Positions 42,736 through 54,806 of a DNA stretch of 55,378 nucleotides are shown piece by piece (position 1 is the stretch's first letter; each line of letters begins with the position of its first letter). A model generated the notes under the pieces. The model was not told the origin of the DNA and did not search any database. It was given only the letters and a program-made list of their open reading frames with translations. This stretch comes from Saccoglossus kowalevskii (Eukaryota > Hemichordata > Enteropneusta > Harrimaniidae), in assembly GCF_000003605.2 (NCBI RefSeq), contig NW_003116016.1, positions 3,587-58,964 of the forward strand. Reading direction: 5' to 3'. The translations under genes and the position numbers were made by a program.

Positions 42736-45700
42736 CCTGCTCTGGTTTTGATTATTAGGGTTTTACACAAAATGTAGTAAATGTGGCACATTGTAGATAC
42801 AAAGGTTATATTGGTGACAATCGAAAGAAGTTGTGCGTGTCTTTCTCCATTCCAATGTACTGTAACTTATCGTCTCCCAAGAGAATGTTCAAGTTAAGTA
42901 AATATTTACGCTTCATTAATTGTCAGTTAATGGTTAGGGTTGTGTACGCGACGTTATATAAGATTGCCGTAAAAGAGTGTACACAAAGGATTAGCATCGC
43001 GTTGTATTGCCTGCCTTTCATTCTACCATTTACTGTAATCCAACGTCAATTCTTGTCAATGTCTTTAGTTTAATTACCAGCTAGCTGCACCAATGTTTAA
43101 ATATATCCACAACAAAAATGTTCTGGGAGTAAAAAAATGAGTTTCCAGCGATGTATGTCGTTAGGCTATTTAATTACTAAGTGTTGCTCGTTTCCGGATT
43201 TCGTTGCTCTCCAACAAAAGCTAGTCGTATAAACTTCGTTTCAAGGATATTGCCGGTTATAATAGTGATTTACCAACTATACCCTGTATATCTAGAACAT
43301 GTAGAACGACACACGATAGGGCACAAGTGACGTCACATACACAACTATCCCGTGTGTACCTTCTTGGAGAATGTCTTTCTCAGTTCAGGTTGAACTAATT
43401 AGGCTCGTTCTAAATATTGCACTTTTCATAATTACAATATAAATAAAATATTAGAGTCGTTCATCGCTCATCCAGTTCAACGAGGCGTAGATAACACGTC
43501 GTACCCACGGTATTCGGTGTTGCCGTGGACACAAGAGAGAACTAGAAAAGCATGACGAGAAACGAGATCGTTATAACCTCACAGTCCTATCTATTGCAAC
43601 TGTCCACATCAACCCCAGTGTAAACATTAACAACCTCACCATGATATATTTCTAACAAGGTTGAACACGAAAGATACATTGCCTGCCTATTAGTCGCAAT
43701 GTCGGCCACAGTTCCAATTAAAAGATAGCGATGAAGTATTACTAGGATACCAATATCCCGAGGTCAACTTAAATACACGGCAGTTGTCACTGGGTATCCA
43801 TGCGCTAGAATAAATATTATTATTGTAATAGTAGAGAATTCCTGGTGTGTACGCGCCGTTTACTTTCACGTTTAATTAGTGGCGGTAAATTGAATTTCAT
43901 TCTGCTTAGCGCTCTTACTAGAGCCTGTATACGAGTGAGTGAAACTGGCTGAGTGTCTATAATCATTTATTTAATGGCCTATTTGCTCACAATTTGTAAA
44001 ATGTTTTCTTCTAAATTCCATACCATAGTCGCGTAGAGAATTGGTGGCTGCTAAGCAGAATGACAGCTAGTCTTCTTGGACACGCCGGCCCTGCTCGTTT
44101 TATTTGCAGCTGAATCCGATTTCATTTAAAAAAAAAGAAAAAAAAACGTTTTTAGTTTTGTCAGTGTATCGCGTTTTATTATATTTTGGACTTGCTTGTA
44201 TGTGAACGACTACGCTAATTTGACTGGTCCATTCATATGACAAACAGGTTTTCTTGGTCAAATAAAATTACAGTTATTCTAGCAAAACTTCTAGTTTTAA
44301 ATTACATTGACTTATTTAATTCATTTCAGTCAACCAGCCAAAAACACAAAACAATTACGCACAATTAAAAATACATTTACATAAGTTACCCGTCATACCG
44401 AAATATACAGGTAAAGCTTTCAGCCTCGTGTCCAACGTATGCCGCCAAGTACAATATGATTGGTTCAAAACTGGTCACATGTTACGTGATGTAACCACGG
44501 CAAAGTAATACGTCAGTGAATCATGGAAGATTTATGAAAATCGGATATCTGCGTAAACCGTCAATACTCGAGCCGTGGTCACGTGGTACTAAACAATCTG
44601 AAATCAAATTACAACCTGTTCTTTTGAGACCTGACTTCTGTGGTGGGCAAAGAATGTACCTGTATAGAGCTTGTCAATGAGATGACAGGGTTGCAATAAA
44701 TCCAGAATATCGCTTCCACAATACATAATAGTGTAAATACAGGCATGCATCGAAGCATACAGATGAGTATGATTAGCATCAGCTTGCATCTATTGTCTGC
44801 CTCAATACTTCAACTTCGCTGTTTCGGCGTCTCCATGGTAGTTAGTGCTCTCTAACAACATTCTGTTGATGTGTGGTCCTATGTGTGTCATTCTCGAGAG
44901 ATTAAAGGTCCAGAAAACAGGAGAATAAATTCTACGAGTAAGAAAAATCAGCCAAGTTTATGGGTATTTGATAGATGCAGACTCAGACCAATAATAATAT
45001 CAGTGGCCTGAGATGAAGAGTAAGACGCTGCGTAACATATACAATGGCGTGCATCTCAAGTTGTTTCTTTTTTGGTGATAAATATTTTCTGCCCTTGAAC
45101 GCATAGCGATGCCTATATAAATGCCAGTACCAGTCATTACCCAATTAAACTCTCAAGGTGTCATTGAGGCGGTGACTTTCTCCATAGTAGCTGCATCGGT
45201 AGAAGCGATACGATGGGTGGAATATAGTCGTTCAGTCTTTGTCCACACATGTTCGCAAATACATGGAATGTTTAGACATGACGGGTGGCGTGTTTGTATT
45301 GGGAAGAACACGTATTTTCTGCGGTTCACAACAATGCGTTAGAAAAAAACACAATGAATAGAATTTAACATCGCAAAATAAACACCAAATAACGTATGTT
45401 CGCCAGATTTCAGGCTATCTCAGCCATTATCACCCCTTGAATCATTCACCAAAGTGGCCCCACCATTTGTGCTATTGAGTTAATGAGAACACCTACCGGA
45501 CACCTGTCGTCAAATAAGGTGTCGTTGCAGAGCTTTGTGAATACTAGCACGTTTGCGCACCGGCGTGTGAACAGTAAACATCCCGTCCAATTAGAGCATT
45601 TCTCGGATGTAAAACGAGGTAGTTTATATATTTATTTTCGAGTTTATCTGGGGCACAGACTATTCTACGAGTTTGACAAGGCGATTTCGAACAGAACAAA

Positions 45701-48700
45701 CAGGACACGGGTACACCACAGTGATGTATGCGTGTTAGTAGTCAAGTATTTTTTATCATCACTATACCCTTCTAAGTTCAGTAGCCGAATGAGGAAGTTC
45801 TCCAAAGATACACACTGCAGACAGTGTACGATGTGTTATTAGTACGACAACATATAGTGAGACTCAGACCACTAAAATACATTATTGATCTGAGAACGGA
45901 GACGAGGGCACTTTACCACCAAGTCTATTTCCTATAATGTGGATCATCACTAAAGAAACAGGAATGGAAAACGCAAAATGAATCGAATGAAAACACCTGA
46001 TTTTGGAACATTTTATACTCAATTAGAATGTCTATACGTTGCTTGACCCACAACTCTTTTTCCGAGTCTGTTTTGAAGTCTTTCAACGATATCAACACGT
46101 CGTATCCAAATGTTTCCGTACTGTCTGGTTGCCTTGGGCCAAAACAATATTTGCTTTTTTTTTAGTGAAAGGTAACTTACCAATCACAGTAAGCGATGAA
46201 ATCACCTGTGTAGATCAAAAGCATCCGCTGTGTTTATCTATGAATACGATATCGATTTACTGATTTGCCGATATGTGTTAAACTTGTTTCTTCGCTGTCT
46301 GAAGCGGTCGGTTGTTGTAGAACTTCTTTGTGTGTGCTACCAGTACTACATAAATCAATCACTATAGCTGCCGTTTTATCAAAGTGTCAATATATAAATA
46401 TCTTGAGAAAAACACACTATGGTCGGTGCTAAAGTTCGCAGGTTGTTATTACCTAGGTTTGAACACTCGGAGATGAGAGCAAGGCCGGTGTGCACAACAA
46501 GGCAATCCTGTAGTTTCGCCCCCACCCTCCCCCGTTGAAAATAGTTACAATTTGTCATATTTTACGCCTCGAGCTAAAATCACTAATCCATTGCAGAAAC
46601 TTGTATATCTACTTAAAAATAGAAATGCCGAACAAAAGCATTCGAAGTTTTGTAAACAGATGCTTCACGAAACCATAAATTGCATATTTGTGGGTGTTAC
46701 CTGCATATGTATTACTTTTAAGTTTTTGTTATCTATATATTTCTTGCTCACAACTGATAGATACGTTCTTTTTCTAACGATGCAATAATATGGTCATGTT
46801 AATGTAATGTGTTCAATTTAAGACATCAGCTAATTGTCGACCATTTTCAAGTTGTTGGACACCGTGTATGGTCACCATCATTCACACGCAGATTTGCACA
46901 AAAAATGACACATTTATCCAGTATTCCCCGCATCTAATCAAATATTTATCTGCCAAGACGCAGTGTGATAAACAGATTTTTGGAGGACTAGTTTGGTGAT
47001 TATAACACGATTAGCCTTGAACTAGGCTGAACAAAATGGCGGACTACATGAGGTACCCACAAAACATTCCATTGCTGACAAGTACGGAATGAATACTGAA
47101 GCTGAATACTGATTATTTCGTCGTGTAAAATGATTTGATGTGTTTCAGTAAAAGCGTGCTTTGTACATGTATGTCCCCATACAGAAATGACATCCGACTA
47201 ACGGTCCCCAAACCTATTATCTAAAGTACAGTCAAGGATAACAACAGCGCTTATGTATTCTCGTGGCGTTTACAATTGTAAAACAGTCTAAGTATGGTTT
47301 GCAGTTCCATGGACTGTTATACTCAGGCTTAACCCATTTCTCCCTTAAGTGGTACACTAAATGAATTAATAAAAAACCTTGAAGACAAACGATAAAACCA
47401 TAATGTATAAATACGACATGAATAGTACTTCTAAAAATAGCTAAAGTGTATTTAATTATTCATATATATAATTGTGCTACTTTATATGAAGTGAATATAA
47501 TGTCAATGTTCACTGTGAATTCATTAGCCAACATAGAGGTCTACTGCGTGTGTATGTAATTTCCTTCTTTGACACAAAGACGCGATTTGAAGGAGACATA
47601 GGTAAACTTGAATCATGCGAGGTAAATTCGTATCCCAAAAATCAAGAGTTGTAGTAAAGTATACAATAATTAAATCGACGAACTTGAGGCCAAATTGGCA
47701 TAAAATACTAAGAAACTTTAAATAAGAGTACCCGGATTGCATTTTGAAATATATTTACATTTACTTAGAAATTCACAGCAATACACACAATATACGACCA
47801 TTGTCGTGATATTGCTTCATTTGAAAATTACCTGTTTGGTCACTTTCGAAAATATCCAATATGTATACTGAATTAGTGCGAATGGTACATTGTGGTAAAC
47901 ACGTGGTTGGCTGAGGTCAGCACATTGTGAATGATTTAAATATAAATGAAATGAATCATCAAATAAGCGTTACATAGAAGGTGCTCCGGGCAGCGTATTG
48001 GGCTTCCAATTTCACCATATATCTTGTCAGCATTTATAGCAATAGGATTTAGAATTGTAACTTTAAACTATTATATGGATTTGTAATTGTTTGACAGCCA
48101 GCGTTTACTTCAAAGTAGAGCACTGCTTTAAGTTCAGTGTGAAAGGAGTTCAGCATATAATTCCTCACTTGAGAATCAATAATAACAGTGTCCACTATGC
48201 TATTAGTGGGCATTGGAGGGGGTGCTACTAAAGTCGCCGCCGCCAACACACCACTTATCGTCCTAGACTTAGCGATACAAAGAATTCTCATTTAAATACA
48301 TATTTGGGAGAACTTTACATATTCCTGTCTTTGCTAGTATTTAGACTGGACGTTGAATAGTGATAGATGTCCAATAAAACGACGATGTTGACCTTTTTGC
48401 TTCTAGATATAATATGCCTTCGATACTCTGCATTCGTTTCTGCCTGCGCGTTGCCTGGCTGCCAATGGCTCATATCGACCCACGATATTTGTATCCCGGC
48501 CTTGGAACGGCGTACTTAGTTCAGTGATAGACAGCTCAGGGGGAATTCCTAACATAATTAATTTGTCTAATTACAGATAATCTCATGTGTACATTCATTG
48601 AGGTCTCAATTAGGTTTAAACAACGACTCAGGAGATAAGTGAAAACTAACAAACAAGTAGTAAAAAATGTTTAAAAAACGCAACGCAACAAATTAAATTT

Positions 48701-49170
48701 GAGGTAGTTGTTGTTGTCGGTTCCTTGTCAATCCATGTGTGTCTTTGCTAAGCGACGACAAGTTTTTTTCAATACCATTCAGCTTTTACAAAAGTTGGAG
48801 CACTTGGCGGTAAAACAAAACCCCCGGTGTTCTATAATAAAGTTTGTGTTTTCAAGAGTGCTTTTATAAAATGTAAGATGGCCAACACTAGTCAATATTG
48901 GCCGAGAGTGGTCAATATTGACGGCATATCCTTGGCAAAACACACAGACACTTGTGAAACTCTATATACCGCTCGTGTCAATGAAATCAATATCAACTTC
49001 GCCTTATAAAATGTCGTAAAATATTGATAATTTCTTACATGGTTTGTACGACTATATTTTACGGACTGCAGTCATATATACACTTGATATACAAAGATGT
49101 ATTGGTTGCGTAACAACAGGACGAGGTTGGTTTGACTAAAGTCAATCCAGAGATTGAACATTAGCAGCAT
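42736..49170. other. Repeat-poor region without a supported gene
   Basis: No minisatellite or recognisable transposon occurs over about 6.4 kb, unlike the rest of the window. CpG is higher in places. Notable sites are a full CRE (TGACGTCA, 43328-43335), an inverted pair AGTTCA-GGT-TGAACT (43382-43396), and TAAT-rich clusters. Open frames up to 119 codons (45483-45842) exist, but none has homology I recognise or splice support. Could be regulatory DNA or hold a long non-coding RNA. Confidence 0.4.
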
Positions 49171-49329
49171 CTACTTATGCAACATTGTATTGTACACCAA
49201 GGCGAGTAGTACCATGGCAGAAAGTACTTTCTCTGTGTTCATTCTCAGTGCATCACGTTGGCACAGACTTATAAGGTCCGTCAGCACGTTGAGTGTTTCC
49301 CACGACTCATGTTCACAGTTTCCTTTCAT
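49171..49329 (-). other. Open frame directly after the stop of the minus-strand gene
   Basis: After the TAG at 49332-49330 the same frame continues ATG AAA GGA and stays open for 52 codons to a TAG at 49173-49171. It includes a helical-looking stretch, SWETLNVLTDLISLCQR and KVLSAMVLLALVYNTML. It may be 3' untranslated sequence, a readthrough extension, or a separate short frame. A 52-codon open run occurs by chance in roughly one case in twelve. Confidence 0.25.
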
Positions 49330-50154
49330 CTAGGTATTACACACATCCTTAAATTCCGTTTCTAGCTTTTGTAATCTGGCCTCCAGACGATCGACAACGT
49401 TTTGGAGGGATTTGTTTTCCTCTCGGAGTCTCGCCACCTCCGCAGAATACATATGACTAATATTCTCCGTGCTGGAGTCAAAGTCGGAAGTTTTCGAGAC
49501 TGTCGACCTCGGTTCCGAGGTATTAGGGTCCACAATTTGCGAAATTTTAACATTTTCCACTTTAAAGTCATGTTTGCAAACAGAACGCGATTTTCTCGAC
49601 ATACGGGGATATCTTTGGTGTGTGTCGATCTCGGGTTCTAGATCCGTATTTGTGGCAAGATGAGCTGTTATAGTCACCGTATAGCTTTCTCCAGTTCCAG
49701 TGTTCGTACTCTGAGGGGCGGGGTCGACATTCACATCAATCGCACTATCACGTCCCTCCAATACATTACCGCCGTCTTGCTGCATGAGCACGGCGGGGAC
49801 AACAGTTTCTGAATCGGTTGGCTGTTGACTCTCACTGCTTCCCTTTACCTCGCTCATTAAATCGTCCATTTTCCTTTCCATGTCGTCGTATTTCTCTTGT
49901 AGTTTTGCCACCTCAAGGTAGGAAAGGCTCAGTGTGTCCTCGTTGGGGCAAGTACCGTCCGCAAATGCGGGCACTACGAATGTAAACTTGCAAGTATTCG
50001 CCTTCTTTCGAATGCGATCAAATCGAGCACAATTGTAGATATGTACTCTCGGGCACGACGCCGACGAACAAGCCATGCTGCTGACAAATACCACAATAAG
50101 GACTCGATATAAAAGACAGGGCCGAGTGCACACCGTGTTGCGTCCCTCCGCCAT
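49330..50154 (-). CDS. Secreted coiled-coil protein with angiopoietin/myocilin-type N-terminal cysteine module
   Basis: A 274-residue single-exon frame starting at the ATG at 50154. Residues 13-31 form a signal peptide core (LLYRVLIVVFV then SSMACSSA). Then comes C-x-x-...-TCKFTFVVPAFADGTCP (54-70), the C-(Y/F)-(T/S)-F-x-(V/L)-P...C pattern found at the N-termini of angiopoietins and myocilin. Coiled coils follow at about 79-103 and 237-270, the second ending in a cysteine (272) suited to inter-chain bonding. There are N-glycosylation sites at 211, 231 and 247 and a furin-like RKSR at 187-190. No fibrinogen or olfactomedin domain follows in the available minus-strand sequence. It is either a stand-alone oligomerising secreted protein or the first exon of a longer gene. 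The family link rests on this short module. Confidence 0.7.
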   Translation of the reverse strand: MAEGRNTVCTRPCLLYRVLIVVFVSSMACSSASCPRVHIYNCARFDRIRKKANTCKFTFVVPAFADGTCPNEDTLSLSYLEVAKLQEKYDDMERKMDDLMSEVKGSSESQQPTDSETVVPAVLMQQDGGNVLEGRDSAIDVNVDPAPQSTNTGTGESYTVTITAHLATNTDLEPEIDTHQRYPRMSRKSRSVCKHDFKVENVKISQIVDPNTSEPRSTVSKTSDFDSSTENISHMYSAEVARLREENKSLQNVVDRLEARLQKLETEFKDVCNT

Positions 50155-50260
50155 TGTGACTCGAGACAAACTGAACTGTGGGCTCAGGTAGCTGCTGGTT
50201 TTATGAGGGACCTACAATAAGTGCCGTCTTTTGTACTATGTTACCATTATAGGATTTCAC
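50155..50260 (-). promoter_or_regulatory. Candidate core promoter of the minus-strand secreted-protein gene
   Basis: On the minus strand CATAAAAC lies about 45 bases ahead of the ATG at 50154, a weak TATA-like element, with a short leader between. Speculative. Confidence 0.25.
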
Positions 50261-51899
50261 GAGAAAAATAAACAAGCTTACGTGGAGTGTCACACGGGAA
50301 ATTACCCATATCACAAGGATAGGTAAGCTTTTGTCTATGAAAGACTCAACTTCCGGTTCATGACGACTGACCCTTTGCGCAGGTGATTTGAATTGTACAT
50401 TTGTCAGAGAACAGAGAATGATTCACCGTGTTTGTCTTTGTACTTTGAGCTCCATTATCTTATCCCACTCAGTACTGAATGCAGACTACAATAGAACAAT
50501 ATATCAATCTAGGCTACTATTTGGAACCACAAAACGTGTTCAAAAGTCATAAAAGACCGCGGTCCGCTTTTCGTTACTTTTTTTCTTATATGCCATTGTC
50601 TATTGACGAGAACCGGGCCCCATTGACCGACGAACCGTATCATTGGTGTCATCCTTATTCACACATGCGCAGAAAGTGAAAACGTAATTGTAGACGGGGT
50701 AATATAATATGGACTACAATAACGTTGATTGGTTAAATATCATGAATAGTAACTAATGCTGGTCTTTGTCTTACGAGGGCGCTCTTCACAAAACTACTTC
50801 AGTCTGGTTGGGTTGAAAAGTAAATCTGTAACATAACACATCTGACTAGTGAAGGAAGGCAACAATTTAAATATATGGTTTAGAGGGGGGGGGCTTTCGC
50901 AAGAATGTATTTGATGAATCTGGAACCACAGCGAGGTAAAAGCGGGTGATATTTACATTCGGCTGGTTGGTTTAACACCCGGTCTTGGAATGTCATGTGA
51001 CTGCGGACCCAATTGGTATGTTTAGAACAATCATTGGTGAACTACTCCACACCATGGTGTGGAGAGAATGTGGTTATAACGAAGCTTGGTGATTCGGACA
51101 GTTTAGAATTGCAGCCGCATGGTGGCGCACACACGATGGCAACCCATCTTGGTGATACCGTGTGATGGCGCAAAGTATAAACGCATGGTTAATAATGTTC
51201 AGAGTGCTTATGAACAATGGTATTAGAGGTTATTTGCAGCTAATGCCAGATACAACCATTGGTATTGTGAGAAGCAGTATTGTTATATTTAACTAAAATA
51301 TGACCAAATATACAGTACAAGCCGTTACATGGGGATATTGACATTCACTCGGGCGTGTTATCCACAAGCAGATAACATTTTCATGACGTGATTACACAGC
51401 CGCGTGCACATACAACGATGATTACAATTTCATGAGGTGAATACATAGCTACGTTTGCATGCAGCGATAACTCGCCTCTGAATGGGTTTGCTGATATATA
51501 TCGGCTCCGCCTCGGGATGGATGTAATAACACAATCATTATGAAACAGGATTTCTCAAGCGTCAACAGCTCAAGGGTCTCATCTAAATTTTAAATTATAT
51601 GCCTAATGATTCCGGATTCACGGTTTTCATATTCAGAATGACCGCCAAGTCAATGGAAACAAGCTTGATTCGGAATTTCTAACGGTAAATCCTTCTTACA
51701 ATGTAAATGCTGCTTTCTTGGCTACTCTTGTGGAACGAAGCTCAAATCACTGCTCACATGTTGATCAACAGTGTGATCATGTACTGCGGCTCAGACTCGG
51801 CTCTGGCGTGTAAACGTAGTGATTCAATTTATAAATACTGTGACACGTGTCGCCATCAAGCAACGTAATTTCAGAACCAATCAACCACGCATGAAATAA
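50261..51899. other. Intergenic region between divergent genes
   Basis: Holds a perfect 20-bp palindrome at 51045-51064, a short G run near 50885, and a diverged tandem duplication of about 50 bp (TTTCATGA(C/G)GTGA(A/T)TACA) at 51379-51475. The two flanking genes point away from each other, so promoters of both should lie here. No other exon seen. Confidence 0.5.
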
Positions 51900-51974
51900 A
51901 TGAATATTTCGAAGCGGAATGAAAACAATATTGGGAGAGAAATAACATGGTCATGGTACAGCGTTAAGCGAGCG

Positions 51975-52088
51975 ATGCCCAAATTAGTTCACTGCACTGT
52001 TTTATTGCCTGTATTGTTTCTCTATATTTGGCACACAACGTTGCCGATGGAAATGGTGTACCCGGAGCCAGCACGTCGACTTACTAAG
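51975..52088 (+). CDS. O-fucosyltransferase-like gene, exon 1 (signal anchor)
   Basis: ATG at 51975 (G at -3) opens MPKLVHCTVLLPVLFLYIWH, a short cytosolic tail and a hydrophobic anchor typical of type II Golgi or ER glycosyltransferases. The exon ends AAG|GTAATT in phase 0, matching the acceptor at 54166. An in-frame ATG at 51900 would add 25 polar residues, but its context is weaker. The link to exon 2 rests on phase and topology, not on an observed transcript. Confidence 0.55.
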
Positions 52089-52344
52089 GTAATTATTGGT
52101 AAGGACCGGGAGAACCAGAGCTTAGAAGTAAACAGTTCTCATATTGGGCCAAGGCATTCCGTTTGAACGATGCACGGATAACACTACCGTTACATTTCAA
52201 GAACGGTAGAAGTTCGACTGATTATAATGATGCGACTTGCATAAATGCACTATTCGGGTGAAATGTTGTAAAATAACAATAGAAACCTTGAATTTTTACA
52301 TTTTATACATCATTTTGAAGATGTCTTATCGATTTACAATGTTG

Positions 52345-52348
52345 TTGT

Positions 52349-52411
<63 letters not shown>

Positions 52412-52415
52412 CGAC

Positions 52416-52463
<48 letters not shown>

Positions 52464-52485
52464 TATGAATATGAATATGTTTTTG
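52345..52485. repeat. (ATG)n trinucleotide microsatellite
   Basis: About 40 ATG triplets with one ACGACG interruption near 52410, ending in GAATAT repeats. Lies in the intron of the fucosyltransferase-like gene. Confidence 0.98.
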
Positions 52486-53420
52486 TAAACGTACCCCAAT
52501 AACGATAACTTTCGATGATTGAGTGACTAACATGTGACATTTTAAGTTATACTTTTATCGATATTTTTAAATATATATACTAGTGTAGTACATGTGGTAC
52601 TCATGATTTGGTCGTGGCTTAAAAACAAACGGATATAAAATTAACGAATTTCCAGCACACCTTTTTTTCATTTTTTTTCCAATTTGATATAATTTCGTTG
52701 GTAATTAATATTTAATTACACATACATTCTCATTGCTACTAGTATTGATATGCAGGTTTAATCTCTATATGAGAACAGTTGGCTTATATATTCAATGGAT
52801 TAAATACTAACAACACATGAGTCGAACATGCCACAATAATCATAATACAAGTACATGACACAGCTGTGCTAAAATGAATTCTAAATGTGTTTATGGACAC
52901 TATAAAAACAAGCAATCTATATTACAGTTTGTTGTTTTAGTTATATTGTTGTTTCCCGGCACGAGCTATAACAGTTTAATGCACAAATACAAATTGAAAT
53001 ATCGATTTTATTATTTTCTTGGTTAGCCTACTATTCAACAAAGGATGTCTGAATTGTGAGGATGAGTAATTACAATGTTAAACACTTCCGTTGAAATAAT
53101 CATTATAATGTTGATATCATCTCAAAATGGTCATACTTATTGATAAATAACATGTTAACTATTCTATAAACTTACAACTTTTGATAAGGAGAGTAAAGAA
53201 CAGCAATATAATCCATTCAAGGTTTGAAGACATGCATGATGAAAACTGTTGTATTGGAAATATCCGTCTAGTTATACCTCAGTGAGTTCACACAGTTTAA
53301 ATACCGGTTTAAAATATCCCATCAACGCAATGTAATTGACGTTTACTCAATTCGATACTGTTACTCATGGTATTATTGACATCTATAGGCTGCAAAGTAA
53401 AATTGTCGTTGGTTTCGTAC

Positions 53421-53766
53421 CAGTATGCTATGTTTACATACAGTATGCTGTGTTTACATACAGTATGCTATGTTTACATACAGTATGCTGTGTTTACATA
53501 CAGTATGCTATGTTTACATACAGTATGCTATGTTTACATACAGTATGCTATGTTTACATACAGTATGCTATGTTTACATACAGTATGCTGTGTTTACATA
53601 CAGTATGCTATGTTTACATACAGTATGCTATGTTTACATACAGTATGCTGTGTTTACATACAGTATGCTATGTTTACATACAGTATGCTGTGTTTACATA
53701 CAGTATGCTATGTTTACATACAGTATGCTATGTTTACATACAGTATGCTATGTTTACATACAGTAT
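53421..53766. repeat. 20-bp minisatellite with forkhead-like motif, 17 copies
   Basis: The unit is TATGCTATGTTTACATACAG, with the only regular variation being CTATG or CTGTG. Each unit contains TGTTTACATA, a near-ideal forkhead site, inside a TATGT-TT-ACATA dyad. The copies are almost identical, so it expanded recently. All three + frames are open because the unit lacks stops, but there is no reason to think it is translated. Confidence 0.98.
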
Positions 53767-54165
53767 AGTATGGTTGAGAACATGTGTAACATTTAATATT
53801 GCTGTTTGATATCGCATACTGGTAAATACACCAAATTGTGATAACAAATTGAAAACTGAATTTTATTATTCGTTCGATTGAAATAATGCACATGTGAACC
53901 GATTATTATTGCAAGTATTGAAGAAAAAAACATGCTTAAAACGCGGTGGTTGTCGCGCAGCGCGTGTTCGAATGTCATGTAAATAAACAATGTATTTTAC
54001 AAGCGTTGTATAAGTCGCTAAGAGTCCCGTATCAAACAAGACGCGGCACGGCGACTGCCGCCCTTTAATTTATTTGACGAATTGTAATGCAATGTATTCA
54101 TCATCATGCAGTATGAGACAACAGTATAATTCTAATTTTGTTAAACTAAATTCCATTAGTTACAG

Positions 54166-54806
54166 AATGCTAGTTTGGACGTTACTAGGAATACGTCAAC
54201 TGGTGGATATCTGCTATCAATGTACGATTCAGACCGTGGATTGGGACCCAATGCACAGTACGCAATATTCAAGGAACACTTGGCACTAGCTATTAAATTA
54301 AACAGAACTTTTGTAGACAGGGGATTCACTTCTCATTGGACGGAAAGCGTCATTCAAAGACCAAGATACATAAACGAAACATTTGACATTGAAAAGTTGA
54401 ATGAAATAGCCAAGTTTTCCTCAGTTGCCAAGTTTAAGCTAGACTGTGATGGAAAGATTGAACGTGTTTTAATGCCACAGTCATGTGCAAAGAATGGCAC
54501 CATAGACAGCGAGCGTTACAGTAGTGCGCAACGGCAATATTCCGAAATATATGGAATAACAATTCCCGATGCTACCAGCGTTACCAAAATAGTCGCAAAC
54601 AAGCGTCCCGAAGAAGACGTGCCGACAACAGTGCGATGTTTGGCTGTCTTCTCACGTGTACCCTACTCACTCCCCGCATTAAACACGGTGTCACAGAAAA
54701 TGAAAAGTCCAGTGGATGTAGCAACAGCGGCCATTGATGTGTCAAAGAAATTATGTGACGGCAAACCATATATGGCATTACATTGGCGTGACAAGATAGG
54801 AGAGGG
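54166..54806 (+). CDS. O-fucosyltransferase-like gene, exon 2 (5' half of catalytic domain)
   Basis: Acceptor GTTACAG, donor GAGGG-type GG|GTAAGT in phase 2. It begins NASLDVTRNTSTGGYLLSMY, then DSDRGLGPNAQYAIFKEHLA and IKLNRTFV. The glycine-rich R-G-x-G-P-N-x-Q motif followed by a helix and NRT is the usual start of GDP-fucose O-fucosyltransferase domains (POFUT-like). It ends with PYMALHWRDKIGEG, the H-(W/L)-R motif that contacts the GDP-fucose phosphate in this fold. Several N-glycosylation sites (NAS, NTS, NRT, NET, NGT) fit a lumenal protein. The rest of the gene lies beyond the window. Which protein class it modifies cannot be told. Confidence 0.75.

Noticed and set aside
44330-44410. 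Possible orphan exon on the + strand (acceptor ATTTCAG, donor ACAG|GTAAAG)
   Set aside because: Only 81 bases; the one open phase gives a polar segment with no family resemblance and no neighbouring exon to pair with.
45483-45842. 119-codon + strand open frame in the repeat-poor region
   Set aside because: Composition is not clearly protein-like, with no recognised domain and no splice or promoter support.
48049-48291. 80-codon minus-strand open frame that might extend the secreted-protein gene
   Set aside because: No acceptor in a matching phase was evident and nothing resembles fibrinogen, olfactomedin or C1q domains.
52303-52540. Poly-Ser, poly-His and poly-Met frames over the ATG microsatellite
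   Set aside because: Simple by-products of a trinucleotide repeat.
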